A DNA stretch of 64,000 nt, taken from the NCBI GenBank assembly GCA_016125225.1, contig WGME01000007.1, forward strand, positions 186,001 through 250,000, in the 5' to 3' direction. Below the pieces are notes generated by a model. It was given only the letters and a program-made list of their open reading frames with translations, had not been told where the DNA came from and ran no database searches. This stretch comes from a bacterium. GTDB taxonomy: Bacteria; Planctomycetota; Planctomycetia; Planctomycetales; Planctomycetaceae. The position numbers and the translations under genes were made by a program. Shown piece after piece: positions 45,005-56,172 of this stretch (the first letter of the stretch is position 1; the number at the start of each line of letters is the position of its first letter).

Positions 45005-47980
45005 ATGAGCAGTTGGGTTGCCTATTGCCTTCTGATGACTGCGAGCACCGGGGCAGACACGGACAGCAAGTTTTTCCGTGATCAGGTCGCCTCGATTCTG
45101 GAACGTCGCTGTGTGGGCTGCCATAACACCGCCGATGCTAAAGGCGGACTGGCTCTTGATACCTCCGCCCGACTGCATCAAGGTGGAGACAGCGGCACGG
45201 CGGTGGTTCCGGGGAAGGCCGCTGAGAGTTTAATCCTACAGTATGTCCTCGGCGACAAACCCGAGATGCCCAAAACCGGGCCGCCGTTGTCGGAGCAGGA
45301 AATTTCGATCCTGCGGCAGTGGATCGAACAGGGAGCCCATTGGCCCGATGATCTCACCTTAGAAGAACGCCCCGCGGCTGATAACAACTGGTGGTCCCTG
45401 CAACCATTGGTTCGGCCACCAGTCCCTGAGAACACAGATACGGTCGCCCGTTCGCCGATTGACCGATTCATCCAGTCCCGTTTGCAACAAGCTAGTCTTT
45501 CGCCTTCTCCAGAAGCCGATCGAAGGACGTTGATCCGCCGGTTGAGTTACGACCTGATCGGGTTGCCCCCCACACCGGAAGAGGTCATTGCGTTCGTAGC
45601 CGATCCCGCACCGGACGCTTACGAACAACTGGTCGATCGTCTGTTGGCCTCGCCGCAGTACGGCGAGCGCTGGGCGAGGCATTGGCTGGACGTGGTCCAT
45701 TACGGCGAGACCCACGGCTATGACAAAGACAAGCTGCGGTTGAACGCCTGGCCGTATCGCGACTATGTCATCCGCGCGTTCAATAGCGACAAACCTTATG
45801 CCGAGTTTGTCCGTGAGCAACTCGCGGGCGATGTCCTCGCAAAAGACCCGATCGATGGAGCGACAGCGTTAGGGTTCATCGCCGCCGGTCCTTGGGACTT
45901 TATCAGCCATGTCGAGGTGCCGGAATCGAAGAAAGATGGTCAGATCGCACGAAATCTCGACCGTGACGACATGGTGGTCAACACGCTCAATACCTTCTGC
46001 AGCACCACGGTGCAATGTGCCCGCTGTCATGCACACAAGTTCGATCCGATCAGCCAGACCGATTACTACCGCCTGCAGGCCGTCTTTTCGGCACTCGATC
46101 GAGCTGACCGGGCGTTTGATGCTTCGCCGGAAATGGCCCGGCAACGCAAAACACTGCTGGCTCAGCAGCAGCGATTGAAAGATCAGATTACGAACGTCGA
46201 AGCCGCGATCATAGACGCGGCCGGCCCTCGCTATGCCGAAGTGACAATCCAACTCGAGAAGCACCGTTCTCAACAGAAACACGGATTTCGTCCGCCGCCC
46301 GAGCATGGGTATCACTCGGCGATCGCGTCGCGTGATGATGACACCAAATGGGTGCAGTTCGACCTGGGGGCGCCGCAGTATGTCCACGCGATTTCGCTGC
46401 ATCCCTGCTATGACGATTTCAACAGCATCGGTGCAGGGTTTGGTTTCCCGGTCCGCTATCGCCTCGAACTCTCCTCAGATCCACGGTTCGAGAGCGACCT
46501 CATCACCCTCGCGGATTTCACGCAAGCAGATGTGGTCAATCCTGGACTGTCGACTGTCCACGTCAATTGCCCGCCTTACTCGAAGGGGCAATTTCTCCGC
46601 ATCACGGCGACCAAGCTGGCTACGCGGAAGAACGATTTCATCTTCGCCATGTCGGAAGTGCAGATTCTGAACACCGCACTCAAGAACATCGCCCCGACGG
46701 CAAAGATCACCGCTCTCGATTCGATTGAAGCGCCGATTCGCTGGCGGCTGAGCAATCTGGTCGATGGCATCTTTCCAGTTCAGGGCGATGCCGAACGAAA
46801 TCAAGAGATCGCCCGTTTGCAGTCCGAGCAGCAGAAACTGATCGCGGCCGTGCCGATGAAGTTACAAACGCGTCCACAACAATTCCACAAGGAACTAGCG
46901 GAAGTTGTTCAGCAACTTGCATCTCTCCCCGTGCCGCAAAAAGTGTATGCCGGTCTGGTCTACAAGGGCGAAGGCAACTTTCGTGGGACCGGTCCCGATG
47001 GTGGCAAGCCCCGGCCAATTCACGTGCTGCATCGTGGGAATGTCGATCAGCCGGGTAAAGAAGTCGGTCCCGGTGTGCCCCCGCTTGTGACCGGCTTTCC
47101 AGCCGAATTTGTCCTGCCAGACAATCACACCGAAGCCGATCGCCGAATCGCATTGGCCGAATGGATTGTCCACCGCGATAATCCCCTGACCTGGCGGTCG
47201 ATTGTGAATCGCATGTGGCACTATCACTTCGGCCGCGGTCTGGTCGATTCGCCCAATGATTTCGGACGCATGGGAGCCACGCCATCGCATCCGGAATTGC
47301 TGGACTGGCTCGCGATCGAATTCCGCGATGGTGGCCAGTCACTGAAACAGTTGCATCGCCTGATCGTCACCAGCCAGACCTATCGGCAGGTGTCCGACGA
47401 TCGTCCCGATGCCGCCCGCATCGATGCCAACAATGCCCTGTTGTGGCGAGCCAATCGCCGCAAACTCGATGCCGAGGCCATCCGAGACAGTTTGCTGTTT
47501 GTTTCCGGTCGATTGAACGATCAAATGACCGGCCCGAGTTTCCAGGACTTCGTGATCGAGCGGCCCGAGCATTCCCCGCACTTTGAATATCGGCTGCACG
47601 ATCCGGCCGACCCGAAATCACATCGCCGAAGCGTCTACCGGTTCCTCGTCCGTTCGCAACCCCAACCCTTCATGACCACGTTTGACTGTGCCGATCCGTC
47701 GATGTCCGTCGACAAGCGGAATGAAACGATTAACGCGTTACAGGCGTTGGCACTATTGAACAACGGCCTGACATTGCTTACGGCTCAGGACCTGGCGGAA
47801 CGAGTCACCGACTCCGCAGTCGAACAGGAATCACTAGTCCAACGAGCGTTCTCGCTGGCACTATCACGGGAACCCACACCCGACGAGTTGGATGTCCTGA
47901 CGGGCTATGCCCAGCAACACGGATTGGCCAACACGTGCCGCGTGATCCTGAATCTCAATGAGTTTGCGTTTGTGGATTAG
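45005..47980 (+). CDS. Planctomycete cytochrome protein (PSCyt1, DUF1549, discoidin-like, DUF1553)
   Basis: The 991-residue product has a short leader and a heme c motif C-V-G-C-H at 36-40. DUF1549 follows (about 150-365, with R-R-L-S-Y-D-L-I-G-L-P-P-T) and includes C-A-R-C-H at 338-342. A central F5/8-type discoidin-like region (about 420-560) has W-V-Q-F-D-L-G. The C-terminal DUF1553 (about 700-960) has R-I-A-L-A-E-W-I-V-H-R-D-N-P-L-T. The protein is presumed to be an exported hemoprotein; no reaction is known. The ATG at 45005 has GTGGAG upstream; the frame opens nine codons earlier at a TTG. Its usual partner, a DUF1501 protein, is encoded downstream but separated by a DUF4288 gene. Confidence 0.93.
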   Translation: MSSWVAYCLLMTASTGADTDSKFFRDQVASILERRCVGCHNTADAKGGLALDTSARLHQGGDSGTAVVPGKAAESLILQYVLGDKPEMPKTGPPLSEQEISILRQWIEQGAHWPDDLTLEERPAADNNWWSLQPLVRPPVPENTDTVARSPIDRFIQSRLQQASLSPSPEADRRTLIRRLSYDLIGLPPTPEEVIAFVADPAPDAYEQLVDRLLASPQYGERWARHWLDVVHYGETHGYDKDKLRLNAWPYRDYVIRAFNSDKPYAEFVREQLAGDVLAKDPIDGATALGFIAAGPWDFISHVEVPESKKDGQIARNLDRDDMVVNTLNTFCSTTVQCARCHAHKFDPISQTDYYRLQAVFSALDRADRAFDASPEMARQRKTLLAQQQRLKDQITNVEAAIIDAAGPRYAEVTIQLEKHRSQQKHGFRPPPEHGYHSAIASRDDDTKWVQFDLGAPQYVHAISLHPCYDDFNSIGAGFGFPVRYRLELSSDPRFESDLITLADFTQADVVNPGLSTVHVNCPPYSKGQFLRITATKLATRKNDFIFAMSEVQILNTALKNIAPTAKITALDSIEAPIRWRLSNLVDGIFPVQGDAERNQEIARLQSEQQKLIAAVPMKLQTRPQQFHKELAEVVQQLASLPVPQKVYAGLVYKGEGNFRGTGPDGGKPRPIHVLHRGNVDQPGKEVGPGVPPLVTGFPAEFVLPDNHTEADRRIALAEWIVHRDNPLTWRSIVNRMWHYHFGRGLVDSPNDFGRMGATPSHPELLDWLAIEFRDGGQSLKQLHRLIVTSQTYRQVSDDRPDAARIDANNALLWRANRRKLDAEAIRDSLLFVSGRLNDQMTGPSFQDFVIERPEHSPHFEYRLHDPADPKSHRRSVYRFLVRSQPQPFMTTFDCADPSMSVDKRNETINALQALALLNNGLTLLTAQDLAERVTDSAVEQESLVQRAFSLALSREPTPDELDVLTGYAQQHGLANTCRVILNLNEFAFVD

Positions 47981-48014
47981 TCTTGCGTCTCTGCCGTATT
48001 GAAATCATCTTCCG

Positions 48015-48434
48015 ATGGAATCTTCCGAACCGCAGTTGGAGTCTCTTAGTGCTGAGGGAACCGGTGGTCCCGGGGTGATAACGCCCGGAGACGCAGGAGA
48101 CGATAATCCGGAACCGTGGTATTCGGCTCGGTGTGTGTTTCTCTTGCAGCCTATATCTCAAGATCACTCGGAACACTTATATGAAGAACGAGTGGTTTTA
48201 TTGCGTGCCGAAACGTTTGACGAGGCTTTCGAGAAGGCGGAGAAAGAAGCGAAAGATTACATCGCTGGTGATCCAAAAAGTCGGGTCCTGTTCGTCGAAG
48301 TCTATCATTTGTTTGAGCGAAAAATTGGGGATAAGGTGGAGATCTTTTCATTAATTCGAGACAGCCCGCTTTCGCCGCAAGACTATGTGAGTCAGTTCTT
48401 TGATACAGGAAAAGAGCATAGGCAACGTGATTGA
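48015..48434 (+). CDS. DUF4288 domain protein
   Basis: The 139-residue product has a disordered acidic N terminus (about 35 residues), then W-Y-S-A-R-C-V-F, Y-E-E-R-V-V-L-L-R-A and A-F-E-K-A-E-K-E-A, the pattern of DUF4288. There is no signal peptide, so it is probably cytoplasmic. By eye its base composition is less G+C-rich than its neighbours. It sits between the DUF1549/DUF1553 gene (34 bp before it) and the DUF1501 gene (35 bp after it), which are normally adjacent. DUF4288 proteins are often orphan genes of unknown role. Insertion by transfer is an inference. Confidence 0.8.
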   Translation: MESSEPQLESLSAEGTGGPGVITPGDAGDDNPEPWYSARCVFLLQPISQDHSEHLYEERVVLLRAETFDEAFEKAEKEAKDYIAGDPKSRVLFVEVYHLFERKIGDKVEIFSLIRDSPLSPQDYVSQFFDTGKEHRQRD

Positions 48435-48469
48435 AATCCGCCTGAGCGTTCTTGGGAAGTGTGGAAACT

Positions 48470-49948
<1,479 letters not shown>

Positions 49949-49957
49949 TGGCGTGGG

Positions 49958-52432
49958 TCATTCTTCGCCATCGAGTGCCAGACCGGTACCGAAGTCGTCC
50001 TCGGATTCCTCGACGTTGGCTGTCGCTGTTGCCGGATCGATCAGCGGCTGTGGTTTCGGCTGGTCCAACCCCACCAGATCGGGATCGTTCGCATGAGACA
50101 GCATCGAATCCGTGCTGTGAGGGTCCACGGCCCGGCACGATTCAGTCAGCCGCATTGCGATGTCCCGCAACTCCTCTCGCCAGGCTTGCGGATCGAGTCC
50201 CGGCGGAGTGACCTGACTGAACTCGCCGATCAATAAAGCCAACCGTAACAGATGCCGGAAGACCAGCCCTTCCTGCTTGGCCAGATCTCGGCCGCCGACA
50301 TACTTGTAAAAGTCGCCACCGAAATCGAACAGATCGCCCGCGATCCAGACAGGAGTGATCGGCACTCGCTCGACATCCGGGTACAACGATTCGAAGACCA
50401 TCAAGGTCTTTTCCGCCAAGGGAGGCGGCCATTTCCGCTCTTCCGGAGGCAAGTCGCGGTCAAATTCGGGGTACAAATCTCCTGCCGGTAGAATGCCCCG
50501 GTTGACAATCTCCAGATCTATGTGTTCCAAAGCCAGGGGACCAGGGGGCATGCGGTCTGGCAGAGGGACACGGACCTGCCGAATCAGATTGCGCGGGAAC
50601 TCCAAAATCGATTCCCAAAGTTGCAGCCGTTCGATCGGATCAGCCAAGCCCAGTTGTTCGGTCAGGAAGAGTCCGTATAGCGGGTGCACGCTGCGAAACT
50701 GCAGCAACTGTGGTAAGCGGTCGGTGGGTTCGGCACGCTCGGGACGATATTCGACGATTGGTGACCGAGCAGCGGTATCAACTTTATTTCCTTGTGCCTG
50801 CCATTTCTGATCAATGGCAGCCTGCAGTTGCTGGGATAGCCAAGAAGATTCGGCCGGAGCTGATGGTTTCGATTCCATCTTGGGTGACGTCACTTCCGGC
50901 TCTGGCTCCGGCGGTTCGGGGGTCAGTTTGAGGAAACCCGCACGATGCAACGTGATGAGCATTTTGTCGAGTTGCTTCTGCCCCTGCTCGAGCGCCTTGG
51001 AGTCCATCAAGCGTTTGCGGACGAGTTGTCGTAGCCGCTCGACATCGGGCGACAGTTGCAAGAGATAGGCCAGCAACCGCCAAGGGATGGGGCCACGACT
51101 GACGAGGTTGCCCGCCGGTGCCGTCCGCAGCTTCTGGAACTGAGCTTCGTCCCAGTATTGCCGTTCCGAACTGCGGGTCGGCATCTTCTTTTTCAAAGCC
51201 TTCTTGGCCTTGATGAGTTGGGGATCTTTCGTGTCTTCGGGAATCTGGTCGTACTTTTCCCGCCACCGCAAGATGCGCACATCATCTTCATGAGGCAAAG
51301 CGAAGACGTAGCCTTCCTTATCAAATTGTGGTCGACCCGCACGGCCGAACATCTGCTGGGCCGAACTGGGGTCGATCACTTTCTGAGCACCGGGCCGTCC
51401 TTTCAACAGGCTGGGTAAGACGACCGAACGTGCTGGCAGATTGATGCCCGCGGCCAGGGTTTCGGTGCAGACACAAATCGACAGCAACTTCTTCTGAAAC
51501 AGATGCTCCACGATGCGTTTGTGTTTGGGGAGCAGCCCCGCATGATGCACGCCAACACCGCGGAAGAGAATCTGCTTGAGCTTCGGGCCGACACCTTTCG
51601 ACCAATCGTGCTGGGCCAGTTCTTCACCCAACTGCTTCTGTTGCCCCTCTGCCAGTAACGCTCGGCCTTTGAGTTCTTCGGCGACATTCCAGCACTGGTC
51701 GCGATTGAAACAGAAGACCAAAGCCGGAGTCCGGCGCGTCTCGGCATCCCCCGCGGCCATTTCCTCCAGATGGTCGGAGAGTAATTGATCGGGCACCCAG
51801 CGAAAGTTGAGTGGTACTTTGCGGTCGGAGCTTTGCACCAGTTCCAGGCGACGATCGTGACACCGATCGAGCCAGAGTTGAAAGTCGACGGCATTCCCAA
51901 TGGTCGCAGACAATAGCAGCAGCCGAACCGATGGGGGCAGTAGTGACAGCGCGAACTCCCAGACAATGCCTCGCTCGGGGTCAGAGAAACTGTGGAATTC
52001 ATCCATCACCACGGCGGAAACCGTGCTGAAATCGAAGGCTTCCGTATGGAGAAGTCGGTTCAATAGAATTTCGGCGACAACCACCAGCACGGTGGCCTCG
52101 GGATTCACTTTGCGATTCCCTGTCACCAGCCCGACCTGATCGGGAGCAAAGCCCCAGCGGATCGCGGCGGCTTGCAGTTCGACAAACTTCTGTTCGGTGA
52201 GAGCAATCAGCGGTGTTGTGTAGTAAACGGTTCGTCCCGTCCGCAGCCCTTCGTACACGGCGGCTTCAGCAATCAGCGTTTTGCCGGTCCCCGTGGGAGC
52301 GCAGACCAGCACACCGGTGTCACTGCTGAACCAGGCCAGCAACGCATCCTCCTGCACTGGATATGGCGCAAAGGAAAGTTGGTCAAAGTAGGCCTGAGCC
52401 AGTTCATCGCGAGAAGGAGCGGGGACAGTCAT
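49958..52432 (-). CDS. Ski2-like DEAD/DEAH-box helicase
   Basis: The 824-residue product is a superfamily 2 helicase. Visible motifs are Walker A A-P-T-G-T-G-K-T at 45-52, the DExH box D-E-F-H at 144-147, L-L-S-A-T-I-G-N (motif III), and [12 protein letters not shown] (motif VI). After the helicase core come a basic region (K-K-A-L-K-K-K) and about 350 residues of helical C-terminal domain with an acidic end. Ski2/Brr2 relatives unwind RNA; the bacterial members are poorly studied, so RNA or DNA as substrate is open. The ATG at 52432 was chosen over a TTG eight codons upstream. Confidence 0.9.
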   Translation of the reverse strand: MTVPAPSRDELAQAYFDQLSFAPYPVQEDALLAWFSSDTGVLVCAPTGTGKTLIAEAAVYEGLRTGRTVYYTTPLIALTEQKFVELQAAAIRWGFAPDQVGLVTGNRKVNPEATVLVVVAEILLNRLLHTEAFDFSTVSAVVMDEFHSFSDPERGIVWEFALSLLPPSVRLLLLSATIGNAVDFQLWLDRCHDRRLELVQSSDRKVPLNFRWVPDQLLSDHLEEMAAGDAETRRTPALVFCFNRDQCWNVAEELKGRALLAEGQQKQLGEELAQHDWSKGVGPKLKQILFRGVGVHHAGLLPKHKRIVEHLFQKKLLSICVCTETLAAGINLPARSVVLPSLLKGRPGAQKVIDPSSAQQMFGRAGRPQFDKEGYVFALPHEDDVRILRWREKYDQIPEDTKDPQLIKAKKALKKKMPTRSSERQYWDEAQFQKLRTAPAGNLVSRGPIPWRLLAYLLQLSPDVERLRQLVRKRLMDSKALEQGQKQLDKMLITLHRAGFLKLTPEPPEPEPEVTSPKMESKPSAPAESSWLSQQLQAAIDQKWQAQGNKVDTAARSPIVEYRPERAEPTDRLPQLLQFRSVHPLYGLFLTEQLGLADPIERLQLWESILEFPRNLIRQVRVPLPDRMPPGPLALEHIDLEIVNRGILPAGDLYPEFDRDLPPEERKWPPPLAEKTLMVFESLYPDVERVPITPVWIAGDLFDFGGDFYKYVGGRDLAKQEGLVFRHLLRLALLIGEFSQVTPPGLDPQAWREELRDIAMRLTESCRAVDPHSTDSMLSHANDPDLVGLDQPKPQPLIDPATATANVEESEDDFGTGLALDGEE

Positions 52433-52514
52433 CCGTGAGCTTTCGGCGATCAGCAAAAGAAGATTTCAAGATCTGGCAAACACTTGGGGCAGATTCAACC
52501 ACCAAGGAGAGCGA

Positions 52515-53798
52515 TCATAGCAACTCCCCTTCCAGAGCACTGTGAATGTCATCCGGCGGAACGGGGTGCGAGTGCTCGGCACCATTGGGTGCGGTGTACC
52601 ACCAGTAGGGATCGATCGGTGGCTGCCATGGTTGCCGAATCGGACGTTCTGCCAGTTCATCGGTTGGGATGTGGGGTGGTTGGTCAGGGGCGATCAGCAA
52701 CGGCGGCGTGCGGATTCGGCGAATTTCCTCGAGCCAGATCGTTGCCTGCTTACCAAATTGCCGGTTGATGATTTCGATCGCTTCCGCTCGCTGTTCAGAG
52801 ACAGCCAAACGCCGCCAGATCTTTCGACTCAGTCCCCACAAGCCGGCATCGGTCGGGGAATGATCCAGTCCGGCGATGAGATCTTGCCAGGCTAACAGCG
52901 TTTCCGAGCTTTGCAGCTCCTGTTCCGCGAGCATCTGCCAGGCCCCGGCGAGTGTCGGGTCACGCTTCACGGCCTTCCGCAACTCCACCACATCGACCGT
53001 GAGTCGCGGGCGGTGGTCGTCGCCGCGAGTGGCGAGGTACCAATGGTAACTCCCATTCCACTCGGGATGGACGGCATACCACATTGGAATGATCAGCAAC
53101 CAGTGACTTAAGACGACGTTCAACCACAACAACCACGGTCGTCGAACCTGCCAAGCGGTAGCCATGCCGATCAACCAGCCATAGGCGATGCCGGTGAAAT
53201 GGGCCAGGTTATCGATGCGTACCAACTCCAGTTCGGTTGCCACCAGCATCACTACCAAGATAAGCATGACGGCGGAAATGTTTTCGTCGGTCATGATTCG
53301 GGTCAGCCGCGGATCACGCTCTCGTCCGCCCCAGAGGGCTCCATAAATGGCACAGCAGACCCCGGAAAATCCAATTCCGTAGACAGCCAGTAAGGTCGAT
53401 GGCAAGGAACTGACAACAGACGCCGCGATCATGAACAGCAGGTAACGGCCACTTCCCCAGATGCGCTCGAACAATGCTCCATAGGTGGCGATGAACAGAC
53501 TGTTCAGCAGCAGATGCAGCAGATCACCATGATGCAGCGTACACAGCGGAATCCGCCACCATTCCCCGTCCCAGAGTTCGAAGGGACCTTCCAGGTTGGT
53601 TAACGGGATCGAATAGTCATGCGGCAAAGATTGCGGGACCCATGTCAGGTTTTCGACACATCCCCATTGCCGACGCAATTCGCCCACCGTGCGGGCATCA
53701 ACATCCCCCCAGGGATGCGTTCCCGCATAAACCGCCGCCAGAACCACTAGCACCAGCGTGGTGACAGGGGTTCGATAAATCCGCCGCCAGACATTCAT
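52515..53798 (-). CDS. Rhomboid-family intramembrane serine protease with soluble C-terminal extension
   Basis: The 427-residue product has a membrane domain with about six helices. The rhomboid catalytic dyad is visible as Ser145 in G-I-G-F-S-G and His200 in L-A-H-F-T-G-I-A-Y-G. The H-L-L-L-N-S-L-F segment near 95-102 is the usual His/Asn region of the family. About 190 soluble residues follow the last helix, with a helical region that may be TPR-like. It should cleave membrane protein substrates within the bilayer. It is upstream of the helicase gene on the same strand, 82 bp from its start; a functional link is not evident. Confidence 0.92.
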   Translation of the reverse strand: MNVWRRIYRTPVTTLVLVVLAAVYAGTHPWGDVDARTVGELRRQWGCVENLTWVPQSLPHDYSIPLTNLEGPFELWDGEWWRIPLCTLHHGDLLHLLLNSLFIATYGALFERIWGSGRYLLFMIAASVVSSLPSTLLAVYGIGFSGVCCAIYGALWGGRERDPRLTRIMTDENISAVMLILVVMLVATELELVRIDNLAHFTGIAYGWLIGMATAWQVRRPWLLWLNVVLSHWLLIIPMWYAVHPEWNGSYHWYLATRGDDHRPRLTVDVVELRKAVKRDPTLAGAWQMLAEQELQSSETLLAWQDLIAGLDHSPTDAGLWGLSRKIWRRLAVSEQRAEAIEIINRQFGKQATIWLEEIRRIRTPPLLIAPDQPPHIPTDELAERPIRQPWQPPIDPYWWYTAPNGAEHSHPVPPDDIHSALEGELL

Positions 53799-54042
53799 TT
53801 AGGCATCCCACTCGATTGCCGCACAAGCGTCAACCTGCGAGGGGAATTTGGTGGCAATTTCCTTGGCGGTCTTGCCGCACGCATGATATCGTCAGAAACC
53901 CGGATGGCGATTGTGAGTTCAGCGGGGGGCATTCGCCTCCTGACTGAGCGATAAGTTTCGGTTATCATTTTGATTCCACCGTCATACTGCGGTGCTCAGC
54001 CTCTCATTATCATCCATTCTATCGACTTCTGCGAGACCAGCG

Positions 54043-55050
54043 ATGTCCCATCGGACGCGACGGCGTACGGCGTTTACACTGATTGAATTGCTGGTCGTCA
54101 TCGCCATCATCGGCATGCTTCTGGCGTTGTTCTTACCGGCGGTGCAGCAGGCCCGCGAAGCCGCTCGACGTACGCAATGCCGCAACAACATGAAACAGCT
54201 GGGATTGTCTTTGCACAATTACCATGGCAGCTACAACACCTTGCCTCCAGGGGAAGTCCAGCAGTCGACGGATGATCTGAAAGGGAATTGGTCCTGGTCG
54301 GCTCAATTGCTCCCTTATGTCGATCAGGCCCCCATTTATCAGCAGATTGATATCGGCAATATGCAGGTGGGAGACGTCTTGGGAGACCCACAATTACGTC
54401 GCTTGCTGGAGACGCCCGTTTCAGCATTTCGCTGCCCCAGCGATACCGGGCCAGTTGTGAACGATGACCAGTACCGCGTGATTCAGGATACGTATTCAGC
54501 GAACTACTACAAACTGGCGACGGCGAACTATGTGGCCGTAAACAGTTCCGGTGTTCCGCGACCGACATTCAATTCCGCGGTTTCCGGGGATAAGGCCCCT
54601 AATGCTCACGCCAATGGTGCATTCTACCGCAACAGTCGGGTGAACTTTCGCGACTTTCTCGACGGTGCCAGCAATACCATTCTGGTGGGCGAACGGTCGT
54701 GGGAGACCTTGGTCAATTCCTCATCGGCTCCACGAGCCGCCATTTTGTACGCCGTTCAGGACAGCCGGGGTGATAACGATGGTGGCTTGAGTGCGGCTCT
54801 AGGATCAGGTCAGCGCCGCATCAATTGCCCAGCCGCTGGCATGGAGTGTCGACGGGCCTTCACCAGTCAGCATGCCGGTGGTGCCATATTTCTCTTCGGG
54901 GATGGAACTGTACGGTTCCTCTCGCAGAACATCGAGCACCGTAATGAGCACGTAGGCAGCCCTGATGAAGGTCTGCTGGAGAATCCCGTCAATTCCGTCT
55001 TTGAATACCTGCTCGCGATTCAGGACGGCCAACTCTTCAACGAATACTGA
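54043..55050 (+). CDS. DUF1559 domain protein with prepilin-like N terminus
   Basis: The 335-residue product starts with a basic leader and [15 protein letters not shown], the type IV pilin methylation motif with Glu at +5. R-E-A-A-R-R-x-Q-C-x-N-N then marks DUF1559 (SBP_bac_10-like). It ends in the [12 protein letters not shown] segment usual for the family. Planctomycetes carry many such proteins and they are thought to be pseudopilin-like secreted or surface proteins; individual functions are unknown. The ATG at 54043 was chosen because the leader begins there; the frame is open for 17 codons upstream. No pilus gene is adjacent. Confidence 0.93.
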   Translation: MSHRTRRRTAFTLIELLVVIAIIGMLLALFLPAVQQAREAARRTQCRNNMKQLGLSLHNYHGSYNTLPPGEVQQSTDDLKGNWSWSAQLLPYVDQAPIYQQIDIGNMQVGDVLGDPQLRRLLETPVSAFRCPSDTGPVVNDDQYRVIQDTYSANYYKLATANYVAVNSSGVPRPTFNSAVSGDKAPNAHANGAFYRNSRVNFRDFLDGASNTILVGERSWETLVNSSSAPRAAILYAVQDSRGDNDGGLSAALGSGQRRINCPAAGMECRRAFTSQHAGGAIFLFGDGTVRFLSQNIEHRNEHVGSPDEGLLENPVNSVFEYLLAIQDGQLFNEY

Positions 55051-55088
55051 GACTGCCTGGACAGTTTGCCAACCTTGTCGGGTGTCGT

Positions 55089-56144
55089 TCACGGCTTGCG
55101 CAGATCTTTACGGCAATCGGCATCGGCTTCAACGGGCGATCCGACTTCGTCAACCGGATGAGTAAACAGATATCGCCAGACTGCCTCGTGGATGTACTTC
55201 CCCTCGGCATCCTTCACGGCGGCCCCGCCGGGAACCACCGAACTATGCGCCCGGTTTGCATCCCCTTTGACATCGGCATGGGTGATGAGGCGACGCGAGT
55301 TGCCGTAGGGGGCGGGTGTGTCATCAACATCAACGATCGGCCCGAACTCGTTCAGCCCCAGCAATTCCCAGGAACGGCAGTAATGATCGCCCGACCAACC
55401 CCCATCAAGAATGTGGCTGAAGCCGAAGTAGCGGTTCGCCGGGGTCGCCGATTCTAACCCTTGCCAGGTTTCATATTGATCGCGTGGGCCGCAGAACATC
55501 ACCACACGGTCAACTTTCTGATGCTTCGCAAAGCGGGCGGCGGTGGTCGAACCATGTGAGCTACCGGCCATGATCACTTTGTCCCAGCGGAGTTCACGAC
55601 CATTGGATGTGAGAAACTGATTCCACCGCCCTTGCGGATTTTCTTTCGCCAGCCACTTCACAAACTGCAGCGAACGTTCGGCCATGCCATCGGGCTTGGG
55701 GATGGTGACCACATCGCTGAAGTCTTCTCCCGTCGCCGCTTCGAGACGGATTTTTCCAAGGAATTTGTCATCGGCAGGTGGCGGTTCTTTACCGAACTGA
55801 CTGAACCACCCATTGGCATAATGGACGCGAATGACGTGTAGTCCATAGCCCGAACAGCGTTCAAACAGCGGTTGGCTGTGCCCCATCAGCCAGATGACCA
55901 GCTTTCCCTGCGGCTCGACACGGGTATCGACTGACGCGTGCTGTAGATCCTGTGGTTTGCCATCTTTTTCGAGCAGGAAGTTGATCTCGGGATGTGCCTT
56001 CACACGCTTGTCAATCTCGCTGGCACGAGCCGTCAAATCGTATCGCTGTGGTTTACGGTCATTGTAACGTGGGGGAGTATCCGCGGCCGCAACCGAAGCG
56101 ACAGTCATCAGGATGGAAAAGGTCAGGGTGAATCGTGGGAACAT
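55089..56144 (-). CDS. Exported alpha/beta-hydrolase-like protein (BPSS1187-like)
   Basis: The 351-residue product has a signal peptide (L-T-F-S-I-L-M-T-V-A-S-V-A-A-A). An alpha/beta-hydrolase-like core has the nucleophile elbow G-S-S-H-G-S near residue 185 and a late Asp/His region. The pattern resembles BPSS1187-type proteins, whose function is not established. The first ATG that opens a leader is at 56144; the frame is open 32 codons further upstream and overlaps the neighbouring sulfatase gene, so the shorter start is better. It is 28 bp downstream of the sulfatase gene on the same strand, so co-transcription is likely. Confidence 0.82.
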   Translation of the reverse strand: MFPRFTLTFSILMTVASVAAADTPPRYNDRKPQRYDLTARASEIDKRVKAHPEINFLLEKDGKPQDLQHASVDTRVEPQGKLVIWLMGHSQPLFERCSGYGLHVIRVHYANGWFSQFGKEPPPADDKFLGKIRLEAATGEDFSDVVTIPKPDGMAERSLQFVKWLAKENPQGRWNQFLTSNGRELRWDKVIMAGSSHGSTTAARFAKHQKVDRVVMFCGPRDQYETWQGLESATPANRYFGFSHILDGGWSGDHYCRSWELLGLNEFGPIVDVDDTPAPYGNSRRLITHADVKGDANRAHSSVVPGGAAVKDAEGKYIHEAVWRYLFTHPVDEVGSPVEADADCRKDLRKP

Positions 56145-56172
56145 ATTCGTGTGCTTCTTACTAGGCGGAGAT

